A stretch of DNA of 17,777 bases from an uncultured Clostridia bacterium (GCA_947856675.1 CANUCM010000003.1:1-17777), one strand, 5' to 3'. Positions 1 through 7,706 are shown, numbered from the stretch's first letter. Notes: generated by a model from the letters alone, not told the origin. Program-made: numbers and translations.

Positions 1-2139
1 TCCACCATCACCCAGCAGCTTATCAAAAACATCACCGGTGACGACGAAACTTCGGTCAAGCGCAAAATCCAGGAGATTATGCGCGCGCTCGAGCTGGAAA
101 AAAAGTATGAGAAGGATGACATCCTCGAGCTGTACCTCAACACCATTTACTTCGGGCAAAGCGCATATGGGGTGCAGTCGGCTGCGCAGACCTATTTCGG
201 AAAAGACGTCAGCGAGCTGTCGCTGGCGGAATGTGCCGCAATTGCGGGCATTACCAAAAACCCGTACAAGTATGACTTAATCCGTTTTCCGGAGAACAAC
301 AAGGAACGCCAGGAGCTTGTGCTGAGCGAAATGCTGGATCAGGGCATTATTACGCAGCAGGAGCATGATGAGGCGGTGGCCGTGCAGCTGCAGATTGCCG
401 AAAAGGGCAGCGGCAGCGGCAAGGAAGAATACCAGTCCTATTTTGTGGACGCCGTGATATCGCAGGTCCTCAAGGATCTGCAGGAGCAGAAGGGGTACAG
501 CGAGAGCATGGCGAAAACCCTCCTGTATACCGGCGGACTGCGCATTGTCACCACCATCGACGTTGACATCCAGGAAAAAATGGATGAAGTTTTCCAGGAT
601 GTGGAAAACTTCCCGGGCGAGCTGGGCAACGACGGCACCATGCCGCAGGCGGCCATGGTTATTATGGATCCCTACAACGGGCATGTGCTGGCACTGTATG
701 GCGGCCGCGGAGAAAAAACGGGTGACCGCGTGTTCAACCGCGCGACACAGGCGTACCGCTCCCCCGGCTCATCCATCAAACCGCTGAGCGTGTACGCGCC
801 CGGCATGGAGTACGGCGTCATCACACCGTATACCGTGCTGGACGACGCGCCCAAGGACTTCACCGTGCGCGCGGGCGGCTGGCCCAAGAACGAAGGCGGA
901 GCCTACGGCGGGCGCACAACCGTGATGAAGGCAGTGGAACGGTCGCTCAACACCATTGCCGTTGAGGTTTTGCAGTCGGTCGGCGTGGAGAGGGCGTTTA
1001 ACTTCGCCCACACCAACCTGGGCCTGACATCGCTGGTTGAGCGCCGTGTGGAAACCGACAAAAAGGGCAATCAGGTCGTCAAGAGCGACATGGATCTCAG
1101 CCCGCTGGCGCTGGGAGGCGTGACCGACGGCGTAACGGTGATGGAAATGACGGCGGCCTACAGCGCATTTACAAACAACGGCACCTATACGCAGCCGGTG
1201 CTGTATACCAAGGTGTACGACTCCAGCGGAGCGGTGATTTTGGAGCAGGATCCGGTGCAGACGGTGTCCATGTCCTCCAAGACGGCAACGTATATGGTCG
1301 AGGTCCTCAAAAACGTGGTGACCGGCTCCCAGGGCACCGGCCGCAAGGCCGCGCTGGGCAACGGCATCGAGGTGGGCGGCAAAACCGGTACCACCGATGA
1401 CAGCTTTGACCGCTGGTTCGCCGGCATCACGCCGTATTACACCGGTGTGGTGTGGTTTGGCTATGACAAACCGCAGGACGTGGGGTATTATGCCACAAAC
1501 CCGGCGCTGTATCTCTGGAAAGAAGTCATGCAGCGCGTGCACGAGGATTTGGAGTCCCGATCGTTTGAGCTTTCGACCGAGCTGAAGTCGGTCAGCATCT
1601 GCGCCGACAGCGGTATGCTGGCAGGGGAATGGTGCTCGCAGGATGTGCGGGGAAGCCGCGTCATCACGGCAAAGCTGGCGGAAGAGGACGTGCCGGTCAG
1701 CCGCTGCACCATGCACATTCCGGTGCAGATCGACTCGGTCACCGGCGGCATCGCCAATGACTGGTGCCCGGTGGGCGATCTCAAGACGGTGGCCCTGCTC
1801 AGCCTGCAGCGCCAGTATCCGGCTGCCGGCGTCAGCATTGCCGATCAGAAATATGTGGTGCCCTATACGACGGAGGAAGGCATGTACGCCCCGTCGAGCG
1901 GCGGCCGGTACGCAGCGTCTGTGTGTACGGTGCACAACATGGAAAATGACGGGAACGCGCCGCCGGAACCGGTGGAGCCTGACATCCCGTCCTGGCCGGA
2001 GGATCCGGACGGAGGAACCGGAGAGGAAGGCGGCGAACAAGGGGGAGAACAGGGAGGAGAACAGGGTGGCCAGGAACCTGTCGAGCCCTCGGATCCGGAT
2101 GTGCCGCCGGAGGAAACTCAGCCGCCTGAACCATCATAA
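1..2139 (+). CDS. Class A penicillin-binding protein (PBP1A-type), 5' truncated by window edge
   Basis: Bifunctional peptidoglycan glycosyltransferase/transpeptidase acting on lipid II outside the membrane. The frame is open from base 1, so the N-terminal membrane anchor and the first part of the GT51 domain lie outside; 712 residues are present. The first residues STITQQLIKN are a hallmark of GT51, followed by the conserved ELYLNTIYFGQ and AYGVQSAAQTYFGK segments. The transpeptidase domain has all three active-site motifs: SSIK with the catalytic Ser at window residue 257, SLN at 315-317 and KTGT at 461-464. After it comes a Cys-containing segment (CADSG..., VSRCTMH, NDWCPVG) found in many clostridial PBP1 proteins, then an acidic Pro/Gly/Glu-rich tail from about residue 654. 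A hairpin terminator follows directly, so this is the last gene of its transcript. Identity is secure; which PBP1 paralogue it is cannot be told. Confidence 0.95.
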   Translation, partial: STITQQLIKNITGDDETSVKRKIQEIMRALELEKKYEKDDILELYLNTIYFGQSAYGVQSAAQTYFGKDVSELSLAECAAIAGITKNPYKYDLIRFPENNKERQELVLSEMLDQGIITQQEHDEAVAVQLQIAEKGSGSGKEEYQSYFVDAVISQVLKDLQEQKGYSESMAKTLLYTGGLRIVTTIDVDIQEKMDEVFQDVENFPGELGNDGTMPQAAMVIMDPYNGHVLALYGGRGEKTGDRVFNRATQAYRSPGSSIKPLSVYAPGMEYGVITPYTVLDDAPKDFTVRAGGWPKNEGGAYGGRTTVMKAVERSLNTIAVEVLQSVGVERAFNFAHTNLGLTSLVERRVETDKKGNQVVKSDMDLSPLALGGVTDGVTVMEMTAAYSAFTNNGTYTQPVLYTKVYDSSGAVILEQDPVQTVSMSSKTATYMVEVLKNVVTGSQGTGRKAALGNGIEVGGKTGTTDDSFDRWFAGITPYYTGVVWFGYDKPQDVGYYATNPALYLWKEVMQRVHEDLESRSFELSTELKSVSICADSGMLAGEWCSQDVRGSRVITAKLAEEDVPVSRCTMHIPVQIDSVTGGIANDWCPVGDLKTVALLSLQRQYPAAGVSIADQKYVVPYTTEEGMYAPSSGGRYAASVCTVHNMENDGNAPPEPVEPDIPSWPEDPDGGTGEEGGEQGGEQGGEQGGQEPVEPSDPDVPPEETQPPEPS
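2029..2064 (+). repeat. Three tandem 12-bp units encoding GGEQ in the PBP tail
   Basis: Three consecutive 12-base units each encode Gly-Gly-Glu-Gln, with synonymous differences between units. They sit in the low-complexity, Pro/Glu/Gly-rich C-terminal tail of the penicillin-binding protein, a segment likely to be disordered and outside the cell. Such units commonly vary in copy number between strains; that is inference here. Confidence 0.75.
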
Positions 2140-2177
2140 AAAAGCACGCCGCAGAACTCTCTGCGGCGTGTTTTTTT
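2138..2177 (+). terminator. Intrinsic terminator, probably bidirectional
   Basis: A perfect 10-bp stem (2145-2154 with 2161-2170, six-base loop) is followed by seven T on the + strand and preceded by six A, which become a U-tract on the minus strand. It ends the PBP gene and, read the other way, the convergent DUF218 gene that stops at 2194. Confidence 0.92.
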
Positions 2178-2193
2178 AGAAGGGGAGGGCGGC

Positions 2194-2871
2194 TCAGCCC
2201 TGTTCATGGGTGGAACGGCCGTCACCGGACAGGGGGATGGCCGGACCCAAAAACCGGGGCTCGCGCCGCAGCACGTCGGTTTCAATGACGGCTTTGACGC
2301 GCGCGAGGCTTTCGCGCAGCCGGTTGTACTCGCGGTAAGTCTGGCGATCGGGGCAGGGGACGCCCCAGGCGGAGATCCCCAGGCTGCGCGCGATGTATAT
2401 GGCGCGGGGCATATGAAAATCCTGTGTGCAGATCAGAAGGCTTTCGGCCTGAAAAATGTCGCGGGCCCGGTACAGCGAGTCGTAGGTATTCAGCCCCGCG
2501 TGGTCCAGGAAAATGTCTTCGGCCGGGATGTCATGTGCCAGCAGATAGGCCAGCATGGCGGACACTTCGTCGTATTCAGCTGTGCTGTGATCGCCGCTTG
2601 CAAGGATCTTTTTTGCCTTCCCGGCCCGGTACAGGGCAATGGCGGAATCCAGGCGATCGGCCAGCGTGGGCGAGGGCTGATTGTTGTCGTACACGCGGGC
2701 GCCCAGCACCAAAATGGCGTCGCAGGCCGGCAGCTCATCGATGCTTTGCAGAATATAGGGTGCGCTTTGTGATGTTACATACCGGCTGCAGGCAAAAATG
2801 CAGACGGCGGCAAGCAGTGCGGCGGCGCAGGCGGCAGCGAGAAGACGGCGCAGCACACGGCGGATGTTCAT
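2194..2871 (-). CDS. Membrane-anchored DUF218 protein (SanA/YdcF/ElyC family)
   Basis: The 225-residue product begins with an Arg-rich cytoplasmic end and one hydrophobic segment (about residues 9-29), then the DUF218 fold outside the membrane. Family features include DAILVLGARV (51-60), the polar ASGDHS segment (91-96), DEVSAM (101-106), NTYDSLYRA (128-136), and TQDFHMPRA (149-157). The family includes E. coli SanA and ElyC, linked to envelope integrity and peptidoglycan precursor metabolism; the exact reaction is not settled. The ATG at 2871 is chosen because GGAAGG lies about 9 bases upstream and a promoter lies between it and the longer possible start at 2943, which would overlap the -35 box. 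It is transcribed alone, converging on the PBP gene, and shares that gene's terminator. A cell-envelope role fits the neighbour but is inference. Confidence 0.88.
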   Translation of the reverse strand: MNIRRVLRRLLAAACAAALLAAVCIFACSRYVTSQSAPYILQSIDELPACDAILVLGARVYDNNQPSPTLADRLDSAIALYRAGKAKKILASGDHSTAEYDEVSAMLAYLLAHDIPAEDIFLDHAGLNTYDSLYRARDIFQAESLLICTQDFHMPRAIYIARSLGISAWGVPCPDRQTYREYNRLRESLARVKAVIETDVLRREPRFLGPAIPLSGDGRSTHEQG

Positions 2872-2910
2872 TGAAAATCTTCCTTCCGGGGTTTTGTAAT
2901 ATTGGCGCTC

Positions 2911-2939
2911 ATTATAAACTTTTTTGCCCGAAAGAACAA
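2911..2939 (-). promoter_or_regulatory. Sigma-A-type promoter of the DUF218 gene
   Basis: On the minus strand a perfect TATAAT (2911-2916) is preceded after exactly 17 bases by TTGTTC (2934-2939), a weak match to TTGACA. It lies about 40 bases upstream of the ATG at 2871. The -10 is convincing, the -35 less so. Confidence 0.6.
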
Positions 2940-2970
2940 GCAAAACGGCGTAAAATTAAGAAAAGTTAAG

Positions 2971-3004
2971 AAAAAAACGGCCTTCCGTGCAGGAAGGCCG
3001 TTTT
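2971..3004 (-). terminator. Intrinsic terminator of the hydrogenase operon
   Basis: A perfect 9-bp GC-rich stem (2978-2986 with 2992-3000, five-base loop), extended by A/T pairs, is followed on the minus strand by seven T (2971-2977). It begins ten bases beyond the stop codon of the last hydrogenase gene. Confidence 0.92.
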
Positions 3005-3014
3005 GCGTGCAGGC

Positions 3015-4454
3015 TCAGGCGTCAAAAGCGTGTTCAAAAATGGAAATGGCATCGCCGATGGACTTTTCCATTGCTTCGTGGCCGTAGCTGTCCACTTCAT
3101 TTTTATTTTTTTCGCCGTGGGTCAGGCAGCCGGCACCGCCGATGCAGCCGCCGGAGCAGGCCATGCCCTCGATAAAATTGTTGGGCAGCATGTTTTTGGA
3201 AGCGCGCAGCAGGGCGGCGCGGCAGGCTTCGATGCCGTCGCAGACGATGGGGTTTGCGTGAAAATCTTCAATTCCCTGCTCTTTCAGCGCCTGCGCCACC
3301 GCGTCGGACAGCCCGCCGCTGCGTGCGAAAATCCGGCCGTAGTACGAGGCGTTGTCGAGAACGTCCAGCGGGAGGGAGGTGATGTCGATTTCTTTGCCGT
3401 CAAAGAGGGCCTGCAGCTCCTCGAAAGTCAGTACACAGTCCACAAGCTCGCGCACGCCGGGGCGAAGCCGCTCCTGTTTTTTTGCAGTGCAGGGACCGAT
3501 AAACACCACTTTGGCTTCCGTGTCGGTTTTCTTGATGGCTTCGGCGATGGCGGCCATGGGGGAGGGGTTGTGCGAAATGTGCTGGGCCATGGCGGGAAAG
3601 GCCGTTTCGATATACCGGACAAAGGCCGGGCAGCAGGAGGAAGTCAAAAAGCCCTTTTCAGCCAGCTCGCGCGCCTCGGAGTAAGCGACCAGATCGGCGC
3701 CCAGAGCAGCTTCCACCACGGTATAAAAGCCCAGCGCCTTAATGCCGGAGACAACCTGGCCGAGCTTGGCGTAGCTGAACTGGCTGGAAATGGACGGCGC
3801 CACAACGGCGTACACTTTGTAGCGGGTGTTGTTTTGGCTTTCACGGAGGAGCTGTATGGCGTCAAGAATAAAGGATTTGTCTACGATGGCGCCGAAAGGG
3901 CACTGGTATACGCAGGCGCCGCAGGAAACGCAGGACTGGTTGTCGATTTCTGCCGCGCTGTGTTCGTTGATGTGGATGGCTTTGATTTTGCAGGCTTTCT
4001 GGCAGGGGCGCTTGTGGTCGATGATGGCCGAATAGGGGCATACGCTGGCACAGCGCCCGCACTCGATGCACTTTTCTTTGTCGATATGGGCGTGCTGGTG
4101 TTTGTCAAAGGAGATGGCTCCCCGGGGGCAGGCTTCTTCGCAGCGGTGGGCGATGCAGCCGCGGCAGGCTTCGGAAACCTGCCAGCCGCTGACGGGGCAT
4201 TCGTCGCAGGCGATGTCCAGCACCTCGATGACGTTGGGGTTTTGCGGGTTGCCGCCCATGGCCAGCTTGATGCGCTCGCCGATGATGGCGCGCTCCTTGT
4301 AGACGCAGCAGCGCATGGTGGCCTCCGGGCCGGGCGCAATGGTTTTGGGGATGTCGGGCAGGGACTGCGCCAGGGTGTCAGAAAACGCTGCGCGAGCCAC
4401 TTCGCGCAGGACCTTGTACTTGAGGTGCTGAACCTTGGTGTCAAATTTTCTCAT
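3015..4454 (-). CDS. hydA: Compact [FeFe]-hydrogenase, group B-like
   Basis: A 479-residue protein of the [FeFe]-hydrogenase family, predicted to interconvert protons and H2 with ferredoxin-type electron carriers in the cytoplasm. Two classic ferredoxin motifs, CIECGRCASVCP (129-140) and CVSCGACVYQCP (175-186), give two [4Fe-4S] clusters. A further Cys group at 97, 100, 105 and 109, with Cys151 and Cys155, suggests additional clusters. All four H-cluster ligands are present: Cys275 in the P1 motif SSCCPAF, Cys322 in P2 GPCTAKKQE, and Cys433/Cys437 in P3 MACSGGCIGG; Cys274 is in the proton-relay position. P2 has Gly where the canonical motif has Met, P1 ends in Phe for Trp, and P3 lacks the usual GGGxP end. 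There is no C-terminal small-subunit domain or NuoG-type N-terminus, so it is not the bifurcating HydA of HydABC. It is the last gene of the four-gene operon, 28 bases after the phosphatase gene, with GGGAGAG upstream at somewhat long spacing. It resembles the HydA2 type of Ruminococcus albus. No maturases (HydE/F/G) are in the window. Confidence 0.88.
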   Translation of the reverse strand: MRKFDTKVQHLKYKVLREVARAAFSDTLAQSLPDIPKTIAPGPEATMRCCVYKERAIIGERIKLAMGGNPQNPNVIEVLDIACDECPVSGWQVSEACRGCIAHRCEEACPRGAISFDKHQHAHIDKEKCIECGRCASVCPYSAIIDHKRPCQKACKIKAIHINEHSAAEIDNQSCVSCGACVYQCPFGAIVDKSFILDAIQLLRESQNNTRYKVYAVVAPSISSQFSYAKLGQVVSGIKALGFYTVVEAALGADLVAYSEARELAEKGFLTSSCCPAFVRYIETAFPAMAQHISHNPSPMAAIAEAIKKTDTEAKVVFIGPCTAKKQERLRPGVRELVDCVLTFEELQALFDGKEIDITSLPLDVLDNASYYGRIFARSGGLSDAVAQALKEQGIEDFHANPIVCDGIEACRAALLRASKNMLPNNFIEGMACSGGCIGGAGCLTHGEKNKNEVDSYGHEAMEKSIGDAISIFEHAFDA

Positions 4455-4482
4455 GGCGGAAATGATCTCTCCCTCGGGGATT

Positions 4483-5661
4483 TTAATAAAGGTTTACCTG
4501 TACGCGCTTGCCCATTTTTTTCAGACATTCGGCCAGCTCGTCGACAAGGCGCATCTTAATGTTGAAGTTGATGGGAAGATTGGGGTTTTGGTGCGCGGGA
4601 TTGACGGCGCGGCCGACATAAAAATGGATGTCGGTCGCCTGCTCAAACAGCATGCGTGCAATGAGTGACGCGCCGTCGCGCTTGTAGCTCCAGTCGGTAT
4701 AGCGCGCATTGTCCTCCAGGTAATTTTTGGCGTATTCCAGCACGCGGCTGAAGGTGATGACGCCTTCGGTGACAAGGTCGATCCCTTCGATTTTGGCAAT
4801 GGGCGGGATTTCGGGATCGAGATATTCCATGCAGGTATTGATGGGCTTGCCGAGATATTCGGCGGCGAGCTTGGAGGTAGTGCCGCCGCAGACGATGCGC
4901 TTTCCCTCTTCGCTGAAAAAGCGCTTGTGCATTTCCGGAAGATCGGCGGGGTCGCGCGGGGGGCCTATCATCAGATTGACCGGCTGACGGCGGCGGATTT
5001 TTACCGCGAGGACCGTCGTGTCGTCGCCGGGCAGGCCGCCGTACAGGCGGTTGCACTCATTGAGCAAAATGGTGGAATAGGTTTTGGCGGTAAAATCGGG
5101 GTCATACATCATCTCGAGAAAATCGATGACGTTTTCGCGCAGCCAGCCGAAGTTGAGCGACATGCCGACGCCGGCGTGAATCACGCCGTCGCTCATGGCG
5201 AGGAAAATGTCGCCCTCTTCCAGCACGATGCGGGAGCGGTAGATTTTTTTCCCGCCGATGGTGCGTTCTTCTTCGTCGTAGGGCATGTTTTTCCCGTGGC
5301 GAAGCAGGATGACGTGGGGGTTGTCAAACTGGATGAGCTCGGCCTCCCGGTTGTCCACAATGCGGATGATGGTGAATGTGGAGTAGGCCACGCCGCGCAC
5401 GGAACACACGGGCAGAGTGGCGGCAATGGTTTCCACGCAGTCTTCCAGGCTGATGTTGTTGGCCATCAGGGTGGAAATGATACGGCTGGTCAGCGTGGAC
5501 AAAATGCAGGCCTTGACACCGCTGCCCAGGCCGTCGGCCAGAACGGCGGTAATGGTGTCTTCACTGTCGGGCTCCACAATGTCAATGTGGTCGCCGCACA
5601 GCTGCTCACCCTTTTTGTTCAGGCTGTAGTAGCCGATGTCAGTGCAAAGATCACTCATCAT
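4483..5661 (-). CDS. PP2C/SpoIIE-type serine phosphatase of the HydS operon
   Basis: A 392-residue cytoplasmic protein. Residues 1 to about 224 form a PP2C/SpoIIE phosphatase domain: D24 in GDHIDIVE, ADGLGSG (42-48), MSDGVIHAG (156-164) and GLPGDDTTVLAV (209-220) hold the metal-binding Asp residues. The family removes phosphate from Ser/Thr of partner proteins such as anti-anti-sigma factors. The rest (about 225-392) has no motif I can name; it includes a CGGTTSK segment (258-264) and looks like a separate domain specific to these loci. The start codon lies inside the end of hydS (11-base overlap) with AAGGAG seven bases upstream, so translation is probably coupled. A second in-frame ATG follows at once; either may be used. 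Co-transcription with hydS suggests that the HydS PAS/coiled-coil end controls this phosphatase. No matching kinase or anti-sigma factor gene is next to it. Confidence 0.88.
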   Translation of the reverse strand: MMSDLCTDIGYYSLNKKGEQLCGDHIDIVEPDSEDTITAVLADGLGSGVKACILSTLTSRIISTLMANNISLEDCVETIAATLPVCSVRGVAYSTFTIIRIVDNREAELIQFDNPHVILLRHGKNMPYDEEERTIGGKKIYRSRIVLEEGDIFLAMSDGVIHAGVGMSLNFGWLRENVIDFLEMMYDPDFTAKTYSTILLNECNRLYGGLPGDDTTVLAVKIRRRQPVNLMIGPPRDPADLPEMHKRFFSEEGKRIVCGGTTSKLAAEYLGKPINTCMEYLDPEIPPIAKIEGIDLVTEGVITFSRVLEYAKNYLEDNARYTDWSYKRDGASLIARMLFEQATDIHFYVGRAVNPAHQNPNLPINFNIKMRLVDELAECLKKMGKRVQVNLY

Positions 5662-7333
5662 TCAGCGACTCCTTCAGCTTGGTCAGGGCGATTTTGGTCT
5701 CGGCCGTGGTTTCGCCGAGAAGCGATGCGATTTCCTGAACGACACGCATCTGCTTTTCAATCACCTTGTCGGTCACCTCAATGGTGTGGCGGCTGGCGGC
5801 TTCCTTGCGCGCGTGCTCTTCGGCCTCCCGGGTGATGTCGCGCAGAATGGCCATCAGGTTGTGGTACTTGCCGTCATACACCACCGTCAGCTCGACGTGC
5901 TTTTTGTATTCGGGCAGATAAAGCTGCACGGCCTTGCTGTTGCGTTTGGTCTGCACAACCTGCGCAAAGGGCTCGGGGTTTAAGTAGCGGACAATGGGCT
6001 GGCCCACGGCGTCCGAAGGCAGCGCAATGTTCATGATGGCGCAGGCCGCGGGGTTAATTTGCTGGATTTGCAGATCTTCGTCCAGCAGGCAGATGCCGTT
6101 GGGCGTATTTTCCAAAACGTTGCCGGAAAAAGTCTCGGCTTTTTCCTTGAGGTAGGGCAGGCACATGGTCAGGTCGGCTTTGCCCAGGACAACGGCTTCG
6201 GCTTTTTCGCGGCAGGTATTGTAGCCGCAGCTGCCGCAGTTAAGCTCCTGCTCGGGGGTCATTTTGCCCAGCGCGTGCAGGACTTCTTCAATGGCCTGCT
6301 GGCCCGGTTTTTGCCTGTGCAGGCCCATAAAGCTGTGCTCGGCGTGCAGACGGCCGGGCTGCAGCGACAAATCGACGGGGAAGTCCTGCGCGGGGGCGTA
6401 CCGGTCCACATAGACAAAGTCGCGCATGGGAGCGCGGTGGTTTTTGCCCATAGCCGGGCCGCCGACACAGCTTCCGGTGCAGGCGGACATTTCAATAAAG
6501 CAGTTTTTGAGATCGCCGCGGATGATGTCCTGCAGCGCCGCAATGCAGTTTTCCGGGCCGTCCACGACAAGATAGGTATAGTCGGGGCGCCTGTGCTGCA
6601 TGGAGCGCAGGATGCCGCCCGAAGTGGGGAACAGCCGGGCACGCCCGCCGGTTTCGGGGGGATCGGGCAGCTTTTCAAGGGAGATATTTTCGGACGAAAG
6701 CCACTGGTTCAGCTCCTCGAAGGTCAGGACACAGTCGGCCGCACCGGGATACTCGTCGCATTCGGCCTTTTTGGAAATGCAGGGGCCGATAAACACGGTC
6801 AGGGCGCCGGGGAAACGGCGCTTGATGTCCGCGCAGTGTGCCTGCATGGGGGAACGCACGGGCGCAAGATAGGGGAGGGCTTCGGGGAAATGCCGGCGGA
6901 TGAGCAGGTTGACACTGTGGCAGCAGGAGGAAATGAGCACATCGGGGTGCTCGCTGTCAAGGATTTCCTCGTAGCGGGTTTTGACCATGGTCGCCCCCAC
7001 GGCGGTCTCCTCTGCATCGGTAAAGCCCAGCTTCTGCAGTGCCTTGCGCATGGCTGTAATGGTAACGCCGGGAAAATCGGCGACAAAGGAGGGAGCAAGG
7101 CTGGCGTAGACCGGACGCCCGGTGGCAAGCAGCGCGCGTGCGGCGTCGAGATCGCAGCGGATCTCCTTGGCGTTCTGGGGGCAAACGACAAAGCAGTGCC
7201 CGCACAGAATGCACTCGTCGCCTACGATGTGCGCCTGGTTTTCAGAAAAACGGATGGACTTGACCGGGCAGTGGCGAATACATTTATAGCAGTTTTTGCA
7301 GTTGGACTTTTTAAGCCGGAGATATTCGTTCAC
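5651..7333 (-). CDS. hydS: HydS: PAS-containing putative sensory [FeFe]-hydrogenase (group C-like)
   Basis: A 560-residue cytoplasmic protein. Order of domains: two [4Fe-4S] ferredoxin motifs (CKNCYKCIRHCP 12-23; CILCGHCFVVCP 41-52); an H-cluster domain with ligands Cys138 (P1, SSCCHSV), Cys185 (P2, GPCISKKAE), Cys285 and Cys289 (P3, MSACTGSCVGG); a further Fe-S module CGSCGYNTC...C (Cys366, 369, 374, 391); a PAS domain (about 400-500, NTPNGICLLDEDL... to LRDITREAEEH); and a charged C-terminal coiled coil (about 500-560). This order matches the HydS proteins proposed to sense H2 in clostridia and Thermotogales. P1 has His in place of Pro, P2 has Gly for Met, and P3 has Ser for Met, which argues for altered or slow catalysis. 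There is no kinase or DNA-binding domain, so output must be by contact with a partner. The start is GTG with a strong AAAGGAGG seven bases upstream. It follows the small ferredoxin gene by 21 bases and overlaps the phosphatase gene by 11. Confidence 0.9.
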   Translation of the reverse strand: MNEYLRLKKSNCKNCYKCIRHCPVKSIRFSENQAHIVGDECILCGHCFVVCPQNAKEIRCDLDAARALLATGRPVYASLAPSFVADFPGVTITAMRKALQKLGFTDAEETAVGATMVKTRYEEILDSEHPDVLISSCCHSVNLLIRRHFPEALPYLAPVRSPMQAHCADIKRRFPGALTVFIGPCISKKAECDEYPGAADCVLTFEELNQWLSSENISLEKLPDPPETGGRARLFPTSGGILRSMQHRRPDYTYLVVDGPENCIAALQDIIRGDLKNCFIEMSACTGSCVGGPAMGKNHRAPMRDFVYVDRYAPAQDFPVDLSLQPGRLHAEHSFMGLHRQKPGQQAIEEVLHALGKMTPEQELNCGSCGYNTCREKAEAVVLGKADLTMCLPYLKEKAETFSGNVLENTPNGICLLDEDLQIQQINPAACAIMNIALPSDAVGQPIVRYLNPEPFAQVVQTKRNSKAVQLYLPEYKKHVELTVVYDGKYHNLMAILRDITREAEEHARKEAASRHTIEVTDKVIEKQMRVVQEIASLLGETTAETKIALTKLKESLNDE

Positions 7334-7354
7334 AAACAGGCCTCCTTTGTTCCG

Positions 7355-7603
7355 TTATAGTCCCAGGGGGGTCAGGACATGGGTTTTGAACACCTCATCA
7401 AAGTTTTGTTCGCTTACGCCGGATACGATCTCGTCATCAAAGCGGATGGAAACGCCCTCGGTGCATTTTCCCAGGCAGAAGGCGGCGCCGAGGTTGACTT
7501 TGTCGTTCAGGCCATAGCGTTCGAGGCTGCTTTTCATCAGCTCAATGATGGCGTACGAGCCGCGAAGGTGGCAGGAACTTCCAACGCATACAGAAATATT
7601 CAT
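7355..7603 (-). CDS. Small thioredoxin-fold [2Fe-2S] ferredoxin (NuoE/HydC-like)
   Basis: An 82-residue protein with the cysteine spacing of the thioredoxin-like [2Fe-2S] ferredoxins: CVGSSC (Cys6, Cys11) and CLGKC (Cys43, Cys47). It corresponds to the C-terminal domain of NuoE/HydC-type subunits, but the N-terminal helical part is missing and the Met start is well supported, so it is a stand-alone domain and not a fragment. The ATG at 7603 has AAGAGG eight bases upstream; longer in-frame starts run across the promoter and are rejected. It is the first gene of the hydrogenase operon and probably passes single electrons to or from HydS or HydA. There is no NuoF-like flavoprotein beside it, so a link to NAD(H) is not shown. 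Confidence 0.88.
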   Translation of the reverse strand: MNISVCVGSSCHLRGSYAIIELMKSSLERYGLNDKVNLGAAFCLGKCTEGVSIRFDDEIVSGVSEQNFDEVFKTHVLTPLGL

Positions 7604-7645
7604 GCAAAAACCTCTTTTCAAAGCAGAACATAAAATGCTGATCTC

Positions 7646-7674
7646 ATGGTAACAGCCCACCCGCCGGATGTCAA
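7646..7674 (-). promoter_or_regulatory. Promoter of the hydrogenase/HydS operon
   Basis: On the minus strand a perfect TTGACA (7669-7674) is followed after exactly 17 bases by TACCAT (7646-7651), a four-of-six match to TATAAT. It stands about 43 bases upstream of the first ATG, just inside the terminator of the preceding gene. Strong -35 and weak -10 would suit a regulated sigma-A promoter. Confidence 0.7.
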
Positions 7675-7706
7675 TACGGCAGGCGGAAAACAGATAAAAA
7701 AATATC

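Noticed and set aside
769..2040. A 423-codon minus-strand frame within the penicillin-binding protein gene
   Set aside because: His/Arg/Ala-rich antisense translation with no ribosome site; the + strand frame has GT51 and transpeptidase motifs.
3003..4559. A 518-codon open frame on the + strand opposite the hydrogenase gene
   Set aside because: It is low-complexity Gly/Ala/Val/Phe-rich translation without any family motif, and the opposite strand carries a clear [FeFe]-hydrogenase with all cluster motifs. Long antisense frames are expected from the GC-rich codon use.
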